Assembly (NCBI GenBank): GCA_013349615.1
Contig: DUZJ01000037.1
Coordinates: forward strand, 1 to 33,133
From: Planctomycetota bacterium
GTDB lineage: Bacteria > Planctomycetota > Phycisphaerae > Sedimentisphaerales > Anaerobacaceae
DNA length: 33,133 bases
Direction: 5' to 3'
Part shown: in pieces, positions 7,042-16,424 of the stretch
Layout: every line of letters begins with the position of its first letter
Numbering within the stretch: the stretch's first letter is position 1
Translations under genes and position numbers: made by a program
The notes under the pieces: model-generated
The model's input: only the letters and a program-made list of their open reading frames with translations
Database searches by the model: none
What the model was told of the DNA's origin: nothing

Positions 7042-10000
7042 ATGAGACTTGAAAAAATTGTTCTGAACGGATTCAAAAGTTTCGCCGACAAGACAGAATT
7101 TTGTTTCGAATCGCCAATAACGGCGATTGTGGGGCCTAACGGGTGCGGTAAAAGCAATATAGTCGATGCGGTCAAGTGGGTGCTTGGGGAACAAAGCGTC
7201 AAGAGCCTGCGAAGCGACCAGATGGCTGACGTGATATTCAACGGGAGCGGCAGCAGAAAGGCCCTTGGTACGGCTGAAGTGAGCCTGCTGCTATCTAATC
7301 CCAATGGGACCGGAGCCAGAGGGCTGCCAATTGAAACCGATGAAGTCCAGATTACACGGAGGATATACAAGAGCGGTGAGAGTGAATACCGGATAAATAA
7401 CAAAATCTGCCGATTGAAAGATATTCGAGAATTGTTTATGGACACCGGCGTAGGAGCCAGGGCCTACTCGATTCTCGAGCAGGGACAGATTGAGCAGCTC
7501 TTAAACGCATCGAAAACAGACAGAAGGATTGTATTCGAAGAAGCGGCGGGCATAAGCAAATATAAGGCGCACAAAAAAGAGGCACTTCGCAAACTGGAAC
7601 GCAGTGAGCAAAACCTGCTGCGACTTGCGGATATCCTGGGCGAAGTGACAAAGCAACTGCGGAGCGTGAAATACCAGGCGGGCAAAGCACGAAATTACCT
7701 TCGATATACCCAAAGGCTCAAGGAGCTTCAGGTCAATTACTCGCTGGCTGAATATGCAAAGAACCAGTCGCTGCTGAGAGAGAAAGAAGCCGACCTTGCG
7801 CAGGAGCAGGAGCAGTTTGAGCGCCTGACAGCAGGGGCAGCAAAAGAAGACAATCTAATCGGCGGGCTGAGACAAAAACTAACAGAGACCAAGAACAAGC
7901 TGAATAGCACGGGAAACTTACTTGTTGCTGTTCAGAGTAAGATCGAGCAGAGCCTGCAGCGGATTGAGTTTTTGCGAGCGAGGATTTCAGAACTGCAGCA
8001 ACGGAAGAATTCGGCCGGTGAGAGAATTGCAAGACTTCGGGAACAGGAAAAGCTCTTTAAGGTAGATTCATCGCGCCTACGAGGTGAGCTGGCAGAGTCT
8101 GAAAAGACGCACGAAGAAAAGAGCGGAGCTGCCGAGCAAGTCGAGAAAGCCGTCCAGACAATAAGCTCCGAATGTGCGTCGCTGGAGGCGGAGCTGGAAG
8201 ATGAGAAATCCGGCGTAATCGATATAGTCAGGAGGACGGCGCAACTTCACAATGAAATCCAGAGCATATCATTTTATCGTAATAATTTATCCAGCCAGAA
8301 GGACCGTTTGTCCGGCAGGGCAAAACACGCCCACGCGGAACTTGAGAAACTGCTTACCGAAAAGGCACAACATAATACGCGGCTGGGCGATATCGAAAAA
8401 GTGTTGGACGAATTGACGGAGAACCTGGAATCCAAGCGCAAAGAGTCAGAAGAAATCAACAATCTGCTCACAGCGGACAACAAGCGATTGGCCCACAGCA
8501 AAGATGCTCGAAGTACACTGAGCGGTGAATCAGCGATATTGACGGACATGGAGAAAAGGTGCGAGGGACTTACAACGGCTGTTAAAAACATTCTGCAAAA
8601 CAGGTCGGTCGAAAACAACAAACTGGACTACGTCGAAGGCGTCATGGCGGATATTATTGCGGCTGATTTCGAGCACGCAAATGCCGTCGAGGCGGGGCTT
8701 GAGAGCAAAACCGACGCCCTGGTAGTCAACAGCACAAGAAGGCTGCTGGCCGACAAGGAAACGATTGAAAAACTTGACGGCAGAGTGAGTTTCATAAGTC
8801 TTGACAAAACAGGGCCGTTTGTGGACACAAAAGACCTGTCAAAATTTGACTGCGTAAAAGGGAGGCTTGCCGAATTCGTAAAGTACGAGAGCAAATACGC
8901 GCCATTAGTTTGGAACCTGCTTGGCAAGACGATAGTCGTTGACTCGATTGATGCGGCAGTTGAACTGTCCGGTGAGTTGGGACAGGAGTATAAATTTGTT
9001 ACGCTCAAGGGCGAATTCCTGAGCGCGGACGGCTCAATAAAACTTGGGCCTTTGCGGAGCACATCGGGTCTGATATCGCGAAAGAGCCGACTGCGGCAAT
9101 TGCAGCAGACCATTGCTAATATTACAGGTGAAATCGAGACGCTCGAAAAACAAATTGAGAAAAACGAACAGGCAAACGAACACCTGGTGAAATTGTGCAA
9201 GGGGCTGCGAACGGCTGTTTATGAAGCGAATACTGAAAAGATGCAGGTAAGCTGGAAGCTGCGTGAATTCGAAGAAAATATAAAGCGCCTGCGTGAAGAA
9301 GAGAATTTAGCGGCCGGTGAGATTGATTTGCTGGAAACCGAGATTGCCGGGTCGGTCCAAAAAGAATACGATTCGAAGCAGAGACTTCAGGAGCTTGAGA
9401 CGGTAAACAGCCAGCGGACGTCGCGTATAGAAGAGCTCGAAGGAAGATACGCCGAACACAAAGGTCTGCTGCAGAAAGAATCGAGCCGACTTACCGATTT
9501 GAAGGTTGCGGTGGGACAAATTACAGAGCATCGTAAGGCCCTTAAGCAGGCAATTGCGCATCTTGGTCGCCAGATGCAGGCAAACCGAACGGCAGCAGAG
9601 TCGGCGCTAACGGAAATACAAAACTGCGGCGAACAACTGACGGAAGCAGAGAGGGACGTTCTTAACTGCGAAGCGTCTGCGTCCGAGCTGTATGTCGAAA
9701 AAGAAGAGACGCAGGAAGGCAGCAAAGAGCTGGCAAGAGTAATAGAAAAGCTGCTCGAAGAACAAAAACAAAAAGAAGAGCTTATCCGACACAAACGGGA
9801 GAAGATACACGAGGTTGAATCCGGTATTAGCGAGCTTAAGGTGGGAATTGGCCAGTTAGAGGTAAAGGGACAGGGTCTGGTTGAAAGGGTGCAGGAGGAG
9901 CTGCAGATTGATTTGGCGGCTGCCTATGAAGATTACAGGCAGGGCGAGGTGGACTGGGAGGCGGTGAGAGAAGAAATAGCAGGGCTTCGCGGGAAAATCG

Positions 10001-10635
10001 CACGATTAGGAAATGTCAATCTTGACGCGATAGACGAGCAGGAAAGCCTTGAAGAGCGATATAACTTTTTGAGTAAACAGGTTGAAGACCTGAATACAAG
10101 CAAAACTCAACTTCAGCAATTGATAAGCCGTCTTAACAAAAAGAGCAGAGAGAAATTCAGGACAACATTTGAAGAAATCAGGATTCATTTCCAGGATGTG
10201 TTCCGCAGGCTGTTCGGCGGTGGTAAGGCCGACATATTCCTCGAAGATGCCGACGATATCCTGGAGGCGGGGATAGAAATAATGGCTCGGCCTCCCGGCA
10301 AGCAAACGATGAGTATCTCTTTGCTTAGCGGCGGGGAAAAGGCGCTGACCGCAATCGCCCTGCTGTTTGCGATTTTCACGACGAAGCCGTCCCCATTCTG
10401 CTTCCTTGATGAAATCGACGCGGCCCTTGACGAGGCAAACAATGAGCGGTTCAATCTTATGGTGCGGGAATTTCAAAAGAATTCGCAGTTTATCATAATC
10501 ACGCACGCCAAGCGCACGATGAGCATTGCGGATGTGCTGTTTGGGATAACGATGCAGAAGCAGGGAGTGAGCAAGAAGATAAGCGTCAGATTCGATAAGT
10601 TTGAAGAGGAAGAGGAAACGGCGGCGGTAGCATAA
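7042..10635 (+). CDS. smc: Chromosome segregation protein SMC (condensin ATPase)
   Basis: SMC forms the ATPase core of bacterial condensin with ScpA and ScpB and organises the nucleoid. The 1197-residue length is normal. The N-terminal ATP-binding half has GPNGCGKSN (Walker A, residues about 31-39) and VKWVLGEQSVKSLR. A coiled coil runs from about 170 to 500. The hinge is at about 530-660 (VEGVMADIIAADFEHANAVE through ADGSIKLGPLRSTSGLISR). The returning coiled coil ends near 1010. The C-terminal half has the ABC signature LLSGGEKALTAIALLFAIF (about 1094) and Walker B CFLDEIDAALDEAN (about 1120). ATG 7042 follows AGGGTGA. No scpA or scpB lies nearby. Confidence 0.98.
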   Translation: MRLEKIVLNGFKSFADKTEFCFESPITAIVGPNGCGKSNIVDAVKWVLGEQSVKSLRSDQMADVIFNGSGSRKALGTAEVSLLLSNPNGTGARGLPIETDEVQITRRIYKSGESEYRINNKICRLKDIRELFMDTGVGARAYSILEQGQIEQLLNASKTDRRIVFEEAAGISKYKAHKKEALRKLERSEQNLLRLADILGEVTKQLRSVKYQAGKARNYLRYTQRLKELQVNYSLAEYAKNQSLLREKEADLAQEQEQFERLTAGAAKEDNLIGGLRQKLTETKNKLNSTGNLLVAVQSKIEQSLQRIEFLRARISELQQRKNSAGERIARLREQEKLFKVDSSRLRGELAESEKTHEEKSGAAEQVEKAVQTISSECASLEAELEDEKSGVIDIVRRTAQLHNEIQSISFYRNNLSSQKDRLSGRAKHAHAELEKLLTEKAQHNTRLGDIEKVLDELTENLESKRKESEEINNLLTADNKRLAHSKDARSTLSGESAILTDMEKRCEGLTTAVKNILQNRSVENNKLDYVEGVMADIIAADFEHANAVEAGLESKTDALVVNSTRRLLADKETIEKLDGRVSFISLDKTGPFVDTKDLSKFDCVKGRLAEFVKYESKYAPLVWNLLGKTIVVDSIDAAVELSGELGQEYKFVTLKGEFLSADGSIKLGPLRSTSGLISRKSRLRQLQQTIANITGEIETLEKQIEKNEQANEHLVKLCKGLRTAVYEANTEKMQVSWKLREFEENIKRLREEENLAAGEIDLLETEIAGSVQKEYDSKQRLQELETVNSQRTSRIEELEGRYAEHKGLLQKESSRLTDLKVAVGQITEHRKALKQAIAHLGRQMQANRTAAESALTEIQNCGEQLTEAERDVLNCEASASELYVEKEETQEGSKELARVIEKLLEEQKQKEELIRHKREKIHEVESGISELKVGIGQLEVKGQGLVERVQEELQIDLAAAYEDYRQGEVDWEAVREEIAGLRGKIARLGNVNLDAIDEQESLEERYNFLSKQVEDLNTSKTQLQQLISRLNKKSREKFRTTFEEIRIHFQDVFRRLFGGGKADIFLEDADDILEAGIEIMARPPGKQTMSISLLSGGEKALTAIALLFAIFTTKPSPFCFLDEIDAALDEANNERFNLMVREFQKNSQFIIITHAKRTMSIADVLFGITMQKQGVSKKISVRFDKFEEEEETAAVA

Positions 10636-10647
10636 TCGTATTGTGTT

Positions 10648-10668
10648 CCTTCGGCTACGCTCAGGACA
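10648..10668. repeat. Short dispersed repeat (CCTTCGGCTACGCTCAGGACA type)
   Basis: This 21-mer matches 18 of 21 bases of the segment at 11924-11944. Both sit in the short space upstream of a gene start. Such segments are common fragments of dispersed intergenic repeats in environmental bacterial genomes. Confidence 0.55.
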
Positions 10669-10712
10669 AGCATGCGTATCGCGTTTTGCGTTGAGTATTA
10701 GCGTGTAGAGTT

Positions 10713-11024
10713 ATGAAGAAGTGCCCCTTTTGCGCAGAGGAAATTCAGGATGAGGCGGTGAAGTGCCGTTTTTGCGGCGAGTTTCTTGATAAATCCATCA
10801 AGCCGAAGGGAAAATGGTATTTTAGCACGTCTGTTGTCGTAATTGCCCTGCTGTGCGTGGGGCCGCTTGCCCTGTCGTTAGTGTGGTTCCATCCGCGTTA
10901 TAAAATTATTACCAAGGCCGTCATCACAGTGTTGGTTATCGTTTTTACTTTTTTGTTAGGCTATTTAGTAATACAGGTGTACGCTCGATTACTGAAATCG
11001 ATAAGTGACCTCGGGATTCGATAA
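10713..11024 (+). CDS. Small zinc-ribbon membrane protein
   Basis: This is a 103-residue protein. The N-terminus is a compact four-cysteine zinc ribbon with CPFC (Cys 4, Cys 7) and CRFC (Cys 18, Cys 21), in the pattern [20 protein letters not shown] that heads many bacterial proteins of unknown role. It is followed by two transmembrane helices (about residues 36-57 and 66-92) separated by [11 protein letters not shown]. The ribbon is predicted on the cytoplasmic side. No enzymatic residues are visible. The family is widespread but functionally uncharacterised. It follows smc by 77 bases, separated by a repeat, so co-transcription is possible but not shown. Confidence 0.8.
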   Translation: MKKCPFCAEEIQDEAVKCRFCGEFLDKSIKPKGKWYFSTSVVVIALLCVGPLALSLVWFHPRYKIITKAVITVLVIVFTFLLGYLVIQVYARLLKSISDLGIR

Positions 11025-11135
11025 TTTCGTATTGTTGCAGACGAGCAGATGGGCTATCACCTGGTCGCCATCATAGCAGTATTTTGTCGTGTTGCTGTCA
11101 ACAGTTCTGGATACACACCTTCACTATTCAAAACG

Positions 11136-11684
11136 CTATGCCATTATTGCTATCCAAATCGCTGCCGCAGACAACAATACCGAAAAAAGTGTTCTGAATG
11201 CAAACCTCTTTGTCAAAAGCAGCCTGACAATAAAAAAGATTGTTAAAAACAGAATCCCGAATCCTTGAATAACGATAAGGAAAATCCTAATAGAATCAAA
11301 GGACAATCCAAGTAATATAATCCATAGGATACCTGCGCCTGCTGTAATATTAAGCATCCACTCCAAGTATCGCTCGTTAAATGGTTTTAGTTGTCCTTGT
11401 TCGCGGCAGTCTGTAAGCTCAAACGGCATGTATTTTCTTTTAATGTGAATGATAATTCCTGCGATCAGAATTGACTCCGCCAGTACAAATGTCATTAAAG
11501 TAGCCAAGCCTCCTTGTGGTTTTGGAATAATGTTATTCTCGACGAGCACAATTGCCACGATAGCAACAGGTATCCATACCAGGACCTGGAAAATCAAAAA
11601 GAGTAACGAAATACACATGCTCAAGGCAGCTATATTTCCAACAATATAATCAGAAGATATCTTTTTATTCATTTCAACTATCAT
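11136..11684 (-). CDS. Hypothetical integral membrane protein
   Basis: I do not recognise this 182-residue protein. It has four or five hydrophobic segments (about residues 15-48, 60-80, 109-128, 131-155, 163-181), short basic loops (IKRKYMPFEL, LTKRFAFR) and no soluble domain. Two starts are possible: ATG 11684 after GAAGTGACTT, or ATG 11672 (MNKKIS). It is the only minus-strand gene between smc and the M16 pair, so it is probably transcribed alone. Confidence 0.65.
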   Translation of the reverse strand: MIVEMNKKISSDYIVGNIAALSMCISLLFLIFQVLVWIPVAIVAIVLVENNIIPKPQGGLATLMTFVLAESILIAGIIIHIKRKYMPFELTDCREQGQLKPFNERYLEWMLNITAGAGILWIILLGLSFDSIRIFLIVIQGFGILFLTIFFIVRLLLTKRFAFRTLFSVLLSAAAIWIAIMA

Positions 11685-11923
11685 AAGTCACTTCTAAGCG
11701 ATACGAATATGATGACCCTATCAAAGTGTTAATAGAAGTCATTACCGTCCGCAATATCTATCTTACATATCGGCTCATCAAAACACTGGCTGTATAGGAA
11801 TTTCCGTAATAAATCGTCGTTTTCGTTATAAATGTGAGAGAATGAATTTGGCAGTTGAAAAGCCGGGTGATTGTTTGTAGAATGCGGCGTTCTTATCTTG
11901 GATATTTTGGATAGATTTCTGCT

Positions 11924-11944
11924 CCTTCGACTTTGCTCAGGACA
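11924..11944. repeat. Short dispersed repeat (CCTTCGACTTTGCTCAGGACA)
   Basis: This is the second copy of the 21-mer at 10648-10668, differing at three positions. It lies about 30 bases before the first M16 gene. Confidence 0.55.
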
Positions 11945-11973
11945 ATTTTGGCAGGAACGACAAAGGTTTTGCA

Positions 11974-13206
11974 ATGACGGAAAGACTTGATAAGCATATT
12001 TTGAAGAACGGGATGGTCCTTCTCGGCGAGCCGATGGAGGCGGTCCGCTCGGTGGCGTTTGGTTTTATGCTGCCGGGAGGGGCGGCACGGCTTCCGGACG
12101 GCTGCTGCGGGGCCGGGAGCATTATTACCGACTGGATTTTCAGGGGGGCAGGCGATAGAAACAGCAGGAAACTGGGGGATGCGCTTGACGGATTAGGGCT
12201 GCACCGTGCCAGCTCGGTGGGCAGCTCTCATATAGGTGTTGGAGCAGCGCTGGAGAATGAGAACTTGTCGCAGGCCCTGGATTTGTATGCTGATATTATA
12301 CTTGAGCCGCACCTGAAAGATGACCAATTTGAATTAGCGAAACAATTGGCAATTGATAGTGTGCACGCTTTAGACGATGACCCGCGGCATAAGGTAATGC
12401 TGAAGCTGCGAGAAAAATTCTATCCGAGTCCTTTGGGACGCAGTACCCTGGGAAATATCGACGAGTTAACGGCTTTGACGGCCAAGAGTACAAAAGCGAT
12501 TATTAAGGACAAATTTAATCTGTCGGAAACGACTTTTGCTGTTGCGGGCAAATATGATTTCGATGCCGTCGCCACCCAAGTGGAAAGTCTGTTTGAAACA
12601 GGCCGAAAGAAAGCCCTTGAACCGGTTACGTTGGGCGCCAAAGCAGGAAAATATACCCATATAGACAGCGATGGTGCGCAAGTGCATATCGGCCTGATGA
12701 CCGAGACAGTTAAACCAACCGATGAGGACTATTACAATGCGATGGTGGGGGTATCGGTTCTTTCCGGCGGAATGAGCACCAGATTGTTTACAGAGGTGAG
12801 AGAAAAACGCGGTTTGTGCTACGCGATCGGAGCGCGGTATCATGGTCTGAAGGATGCGGCGGGTATAATGTGCTACGCGGGCACGACGCCGGAAAACGGG
12901 CAGGAAACAGTCGATTGTGTAATCGGCGAGTTCAACCGGCTCAGTGAAGGAATCAGTGAAGAAGAAATCCAGCGGGCAAAAGTGGGTTTGAAAAGCTCAC
13001 TCATTATGCAAAGTGAATCGTCGAGCAGCCGGGCAGGTGGAATTGCGAGCGATTACTATATGTTCGGCAGAGTCCGCAGCCTGGATGAAATAAAGAGTAA
13101 AGTCGAGGCAACGAGCGTTGATTCGGTTCTGGGATTTTTGCGAGATAATAAGTTCAAAGATTTTACGGTGGTCACAATCGGCCCAAAGGAAGTGAAAGTT
13201 AAGTAG
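11974..13206 (+). CDS. M16 peptidase family protein, non-catalytic partner (zinc motif lost)
   Basis: This 410-residue protein has the two-domain M16B fold. It opens with the family block KHILKNGMVLLGE. Where catalytic members have HxxEH it has GSIITDWIFRG, so by alignment the motif residues His, Glu, His are Ser 49, Thr 52 and Asp 53 and zinc cannot be held. The C-terminal domain keeps the block SGGMSTRLFTEVREKRGLCY (residues 264-283), whose Arg/Tyr pair helps place substrate in the partner's active site in heterodimeric M16B enzymes. The next gene begins 8 bases after the stop and has the reverse pattern, so the two probably form one heterodimer. No signal peptide is evident. The likely role is peptide processing or turnover in the cytoplasm. 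Confidence 0.9.
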   Translation: MTERLDKHILKNGMVLLGEPMEAVRSVAFGFMLPGGAARLPDGCCGAGSIITDWIFRGAGDRNSRKLGDALDGLGLHRASSVGSSHIGVGAALENENLSQALDLYADIILEPHLKDDQFELAKQLAIDSVHALDDDPRHKVMLKLREKFYPSPLGRSTLGNIDELTALTAKSTKAIIKDKFNLSETTFAVAGKYDFDAVATQVESLFETGRKKALEPVTLGAKAGKYTHIDSDGAQVHIGLMTETVKPTDEDYYNAMVGVSVLSGGMSTRLFTEVREKRGLCYAIGARYHGLKDAAGIMCYAGTTPENGQETVDCVIGEFNRLSEGISEEEIQRAKVGLKSSLIMQSESSSSRAGGIASDYYMFGRVRSLDEIKSKVEATSVDSVLGFLRDNKFKDFTVVTIGPKEVKVK

Positions 13207-13214
13207 AGCCAGGT

Positions 13215-14429
13215 ATGGAATTCAAGCAGCATAAATTGGCAAATGACTTAAGCTTGATTGGCGAAGTAAATAAATCCGCAAAATCGGCAGCGGTTGGTGT
13301 CTTCGTCAAGACCGGTGCGCGGGACGAGTCCGAGCAAATAAATGGCGTGTCGCATTTCCTGGAGCATATGCTGTTCAAAGGCACGGAGAGGTTAAGTGCG
13401 CTTCAAGTCAATGAGGCATTCGACAGAACGGGAGCAGATTTTAACGCCGCCACAAGTGAGGAAAATACTTTTTTTTACGCCAGGGTCCTGCCTGAATATT
13501 TAGTCGAGGTAACAAAGCTGTGGATTGAGCTGATGAGGCCTTCCCTTCGAGATGATGATTTCGACATCGAAAAAAACGTCATTAAAGAAGAAATTGCGAT
13601 GTATAAGGACCTGCCGAGCTTCGACGTTATGGACAGATGCAGAAGTCTGCACTTCGACAGTCATCCGTGCGGCAATAGTGTCCTTGGCAGCGAAGATAGT
13701 ATCACCAACCTGACTGCGGAACAGATGCGGGACTATTTTGCAAAGCGTTATGCACCCAATAATATGGTATTGGCCTGCGCGGGTAATTTTGATTGGGGTC
13801 AGATCTGTTCGATTGCTGAAGAGACCTGCGGCAATTGGCAAAAGCAGGATGTTGTCAGGGAGCTGGGGCACTGCCCAGGCAGCAAAAAGAAGGAGCGCAT
13901 TGAAAAACCGAATCTGGCCCGCGAACATATATGCCTGATGAGTGCCGGTGTGTCCGCTCAAGACCCGAGGAGGTTCGCCGCTTCACTGTTGGGCACTATT
14001 GTCGGCGATGACGTCGGCTCACGTTTTTTCTGGGAGCTTGTCGACAAGGCATTGGCGGAAGCGGCAGTTATGCAATTCGGAGCTATGGATGGTACGGGTG
14101 TGTTTCACAGCTACATCCGCTGCAGCAGTGAGAACGTCGCCAAGGTCCTCGAAGTTGTTAAAGATATATTCGGCGGTCTTTCAAGTGGTGGGATAACCAA
14201 AGATGATTTAAGAAAGGCAAAAAATAAGATATTAAGCTCATTGGTAATCAAGAACGAGCTGCCGATGGGCCGGCTGCTCGACCTGGGCTTTAACTGGATA
14301 TATTTAGAGCAGTATCGCACTGTCGAGGAGGATATTGAAGCGATTAAAGCTGTTACTGTTGATTATGTTCATTCGCTAATAGAGCAATTTGAACTGGGTG
14401 ATTTCACACAACTTTCAATAGGACCTTAA
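13215..14429 (+). CDS. M16 zinc peptidase, catalytic subunit
   Basis: This 404-residue protein carries the inverted zinc motif HFLEH (residues 47-51) in GVSHFLEHMLFKGTERL, and the downstream glutamate in NVIKEEIAMYKD (Glu 125 or 126) expected to be the third ligand. The C-terminal domain aligns with its neighbour, but the expected REKRGLxY block reads FFWELVDKALAEAAV, so the Arg/Tyr pair is missing. The active site therefore seems shared with the upstream protein, as in the mitochondrial processing peptidase and the heterodimeric bacterial M16B enzymes. It starts 8 bases after the stop of the partner gene with a weak site (CCAGG). The pair is an operon. Confidence 0.92.
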   Translation: MEFKQHKLANDLSLIGEVNKSAKSAAVGVFVKTGARDESEQINGVSHFLEHMLFKGTERLSALQVNEAFDRTGADFNAATSEENTFFYARVLPEYLVEVTKLWIELMRPSLRDDDFDIEKNVIKEEIAMYKDLPSFDVMDRCRSLHFDSHPCGNSVLGSEDSITNLTAEQMRDYFAKRYAPNNMVLACAGNFDWGQICSIAEETCGNWQKQDVVRELGHCPGSKKKERIEKPNLAREHICLMSAGVSAQDPRRFAASLLGTIVGDDVGSRFFWELVDKALAEAAVMQFGAMDGTGVFHSYIRCSSENVAKVLEVVKDIFGGLSSGGITKDDLRKAKNKILSSLVIKNELPMGRLLDLGFNWIYLEQYRTVEEDIEAIKAVTVDYVHSLIEQFELGDFTQLSIGP

Positions 14430-14436
14430 AGAAATT

Positions 14437-14457
14437 GATTATTGATTATTGATTATT
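14437..14457. repeat. Short tandem repeat of TTGATTA
   Basis: Three tandem copies of a 7-bp TTGATTA-like unit lie just after the M16 operon. Comparable AT-rich stutters occur at 3065-3093. Confidence 0.5.
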
Positions 14458-14462
14458 TTGAG

Positions 14463-14526
14463 ATTGCTTCGCTTCGCTCGTAATGATAGTTAGAAATAGA
14501 TTCCTCGGCTCCGCTCGGAATGACAG
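14463..14526. repeat. Two adjacent degenerate units of a palindromic dispersed repeat
   Basis: Unit one, 14463-14489, reads ATTGCTTCGCTTCGCTCGTA plus ATGATAG. Unit two, 14500-14526, reads ATTCCTCGGCTCCGCTCGGA plus ATGACAG. Each has the form ATTxC(T)CG...CTCGxAATGA(C/T)AG and the second can fold ATTCC on GGAAT. They lie between the M16 operon and the sulfatase operon. Confidence 0.6.
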
Positions 14527-14628
14527 AAGCTAAAAGCTCCGCCCCGGACGTGGAAGTGCAACACGCGATACGATATAAATAGAGGACACGCTAAACAGGA
14601 TACGTAATCCAAGACAGGAGGTACAAAT

Positions 14629-16404
14629 ATGTGCAAGCAAACGAGAAGAGAATTCCTTAAAACGGCGGGCCTGGCTGCGGCCTCGGCGGGGATGGTATCG
14701 ATAATGCCGGGCTGTGCCGCCGCGAGCCGGAGGACGAGGGCGCAAGGAAAGCGGCCAAACGTGGTGCTGGTCATAACCGACGACCAGGGTTACGGCGACT
14801 TAGCGTGTCACGGTAATCCCGTTATCAAGACCCCTAATCTTGACCGGCTGCATAGTGAGAGCATTCGGCTGACGGACTTTCACGTTGACCCGACGTGCTC
14901 GCCGACACGTTCGGCCCTGATGACAGGGCATTACTCAACACGGACGGGCGTTTGGCATACGATTATGGGCCGGTCGCTGTTGGGTAAACACGAAGTAACG
15001 ATGGCTGATGTATTCTCGGCCGGCGATTATCACACGGGCATATTCGGTAAGTGGCACCTCGGGGACAACTATCCGTTTCGGCCACAGGACCGGGGCTTCG
15101 GCGAAGTGTTAGTCCACGGCGGAGGCGGAGTCGGCCAAGGTACGGACTACTGGGGCAACGATTATTTCGATGACACATACCGGCACAACGGCAAGTTGAA
15201 GAAGTTCTCCGGTTACTGCACCGATGTGTGGTTTGATGGAGCGATGAAGTTCATCGAGGCGAATAAGGACCGGCCATTCTTTTGCTACCTTACGACAAAT
15301 GCGGCGCACGGCCCGTACAATGTAGCGGAAAAGTACGAGAAGATTTACGGTGGCAAGAAAAACGTGCCCAATGCCGCCTTCTACGGGATGATAACCAATA
15401 TCGATGAGAACATGGGGCTCCTCGTGAATAAGCTGAAAGCGTTGGGTCTTGAAAAGGACACTATTCTTATCTTTATGACCGACAACGGAACGTCGGCGGG
15501 CTTCCGCCGGGGTGTGGGCTTTAACGCCGGCATGCGCGGCACCAAGGGAAGCGAGTATGACGGTGGACACCGCGTGCCGTGTTTTATTCGCTGGCCAGGC
15601 GGCGGTATCGGCGGCGGGCGTGATGTGGACCAGCTAACGGCTCATATTGATGTTCTGCCGACGTTAATCGGGCTGTGCGGATTAGCGAAACCACGTCGTG
15701 TGAAATTCGATGGCACCAGCCTCGTGCCTCTGCTGAAGAGCGATAGCGTCAGGTGGTTTGACCGCACGCTATTGGTCCACTCGCAGCGGATTGAACATCC
15801 GGAAAAATGGCGGAAGAACGCGGTGATGACGGGGCAGTGGCGGCTGGTCAACGGCAAAGAGCTTTACGATATAAAGGCCGACCCCGGCCAGAAGAACAAC
15901 ATTGCGAACGAACACCCGAAAGTCGTTGAGAAACTGCGGAAGGCTTACGAAGAATGGTGGGTTGATTTGTCCGAGCAATTCGACAAGTATTGTCGGATCA
16001 TCATCGGCTCTGATGAAGAGAATCCCTGCCAGTTGATGTCCCATGACTGGCATGGCCCGAACCCTGTGTGGAGCCAGCATGCTGTGCGCGCCGGCAGCAA
16101 GGCCAACGGTTTCTGGGCGGTGGAAGTGGCACGGGCCGGCAAATATGAGTTTGAATTGCGGCGTTGGGCGGCCGAGGTAGATAAACCTATCACGGCAGCC
16201 ATTGCGAAAGGCAAGGCCATACCGGCGACAGAGGCCAGACTCAAGATTGCAGATGTGGATATAACCAAACCGATTCCGAGAGACGCGCATGCGGTGAGGT
16301 TCAGTGTGCAACTCAAGGCGGGCAAGACACGCCTGCAAACATGGTTCGCAGATGACAAGGGCGAATCCCGCGGCGCATACTATGTCTATGTGAAACGTTT
16401 ATAA
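14629..16404 (+). CDS. Tat-exported arylsulfatase-type sulfatase 1
   Basis: This 591-residue S1-family (formylglycine) sulfatase should hydrolyse sulfate esters, probably on a polysaccharide, outside the cytoplasm. A twin-arginine signal (QTRREFLKTAG) ends in MPGC (Cys 29), a possible lipoprotein site. The sulfatase domain, about residues 40-440, begins RPNVVLVITDDQGYGD (metal-binding Asp pair 51-52). It has CSPTR at 90-94 (Cys becomes formylglycine), GKWHLG at about 140 and the metal-binding FMTDNG. The last 145 residues form an extra beta-rich module (FWAVEVARAGKYEFELRRW) found on many planctomycete sulfatases. AGGAGGT at 14616-14622 fixes the start. It is the first of three co-directional sulfatase genes. 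No maturation enzyme is encoded in the window. Confidence 0.95.
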   Translation: MCKQTRREFLKTAGLAAASAGMVSIMPGCAAASRRTRAQGKRPNVVLVITDDQGYGDLACHGNPVIKTPNLDRLHSESIRLTDFHVDPTCSPTRSALMTGHYSTRTGVWHTIMGRSLLGKHEVTMADVFSAGDYHTGIFGKWHLGDNYPFRPQDRGFGEVLVHGGGGVGQGTDYWGNDYFDDTYRHNGKLKKFSGYCTDVWFDGAMKFIEANKDRPFFCYLTTNAAHGPYNVAEKYEKIYGGKKNVPNAAFYGMITNIDENMGLLVNKLKALGLEKDTILIFMTDNGTSAGFRRGVGFNAGMRGTKGSEYDGGHRVPCFIRWPGGGIGGGRDVDQLTAHIDVLPTLIGLCGLAKPRRVKFDGTSLVPLLKSDSVRWFDRTLLVHSQRIEHPEKWRKNAVMTGQWRLVNGKELYDIKADPGQKNNIANEHPKVVEKLRKAYEEWWVDLSEQFDKYCRIIIGSDEENPCQLMSHDWHGPNPVWSQHAVRAGSKANGFWAVEVARAGKYEFELRRWAAEVDKPITAAIAKGKAIPATEARLKIADVDITKPIPRDAHAVRFSVQLKAGKTRLQTWFADDKGESRGAYYVYVKRL

Positions 16405-16411
16405 CGGAATT

Positions 16412-16418
16412 GGAGGAG
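16412..16418 (+). promoter_or_regulatory. Ribosome binding site that sets the start at 16425
   Basis: GGAGGAG lies 6 bases before ATG 16425. The in-frame ATG at 16410 would overlap this site and add five residues before the twin-arginine signal, so 16425 is preferred. Confidence 0.8.
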
Positions 16419-16424
16419 AGGATT

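Noticed and set aside
11729-11974. Minus-strand 81-codon frame upstream of the membrane protein
   Set aside because: Its first part is translated dispersed repeat (CPEQSRRS type) and the rest matches nothing I know. The C-terminal part (YNENDDLLRKFLYSQCFDEP) looks slightly protein-like and could be a relic, but the evidence is too thin to annotate.
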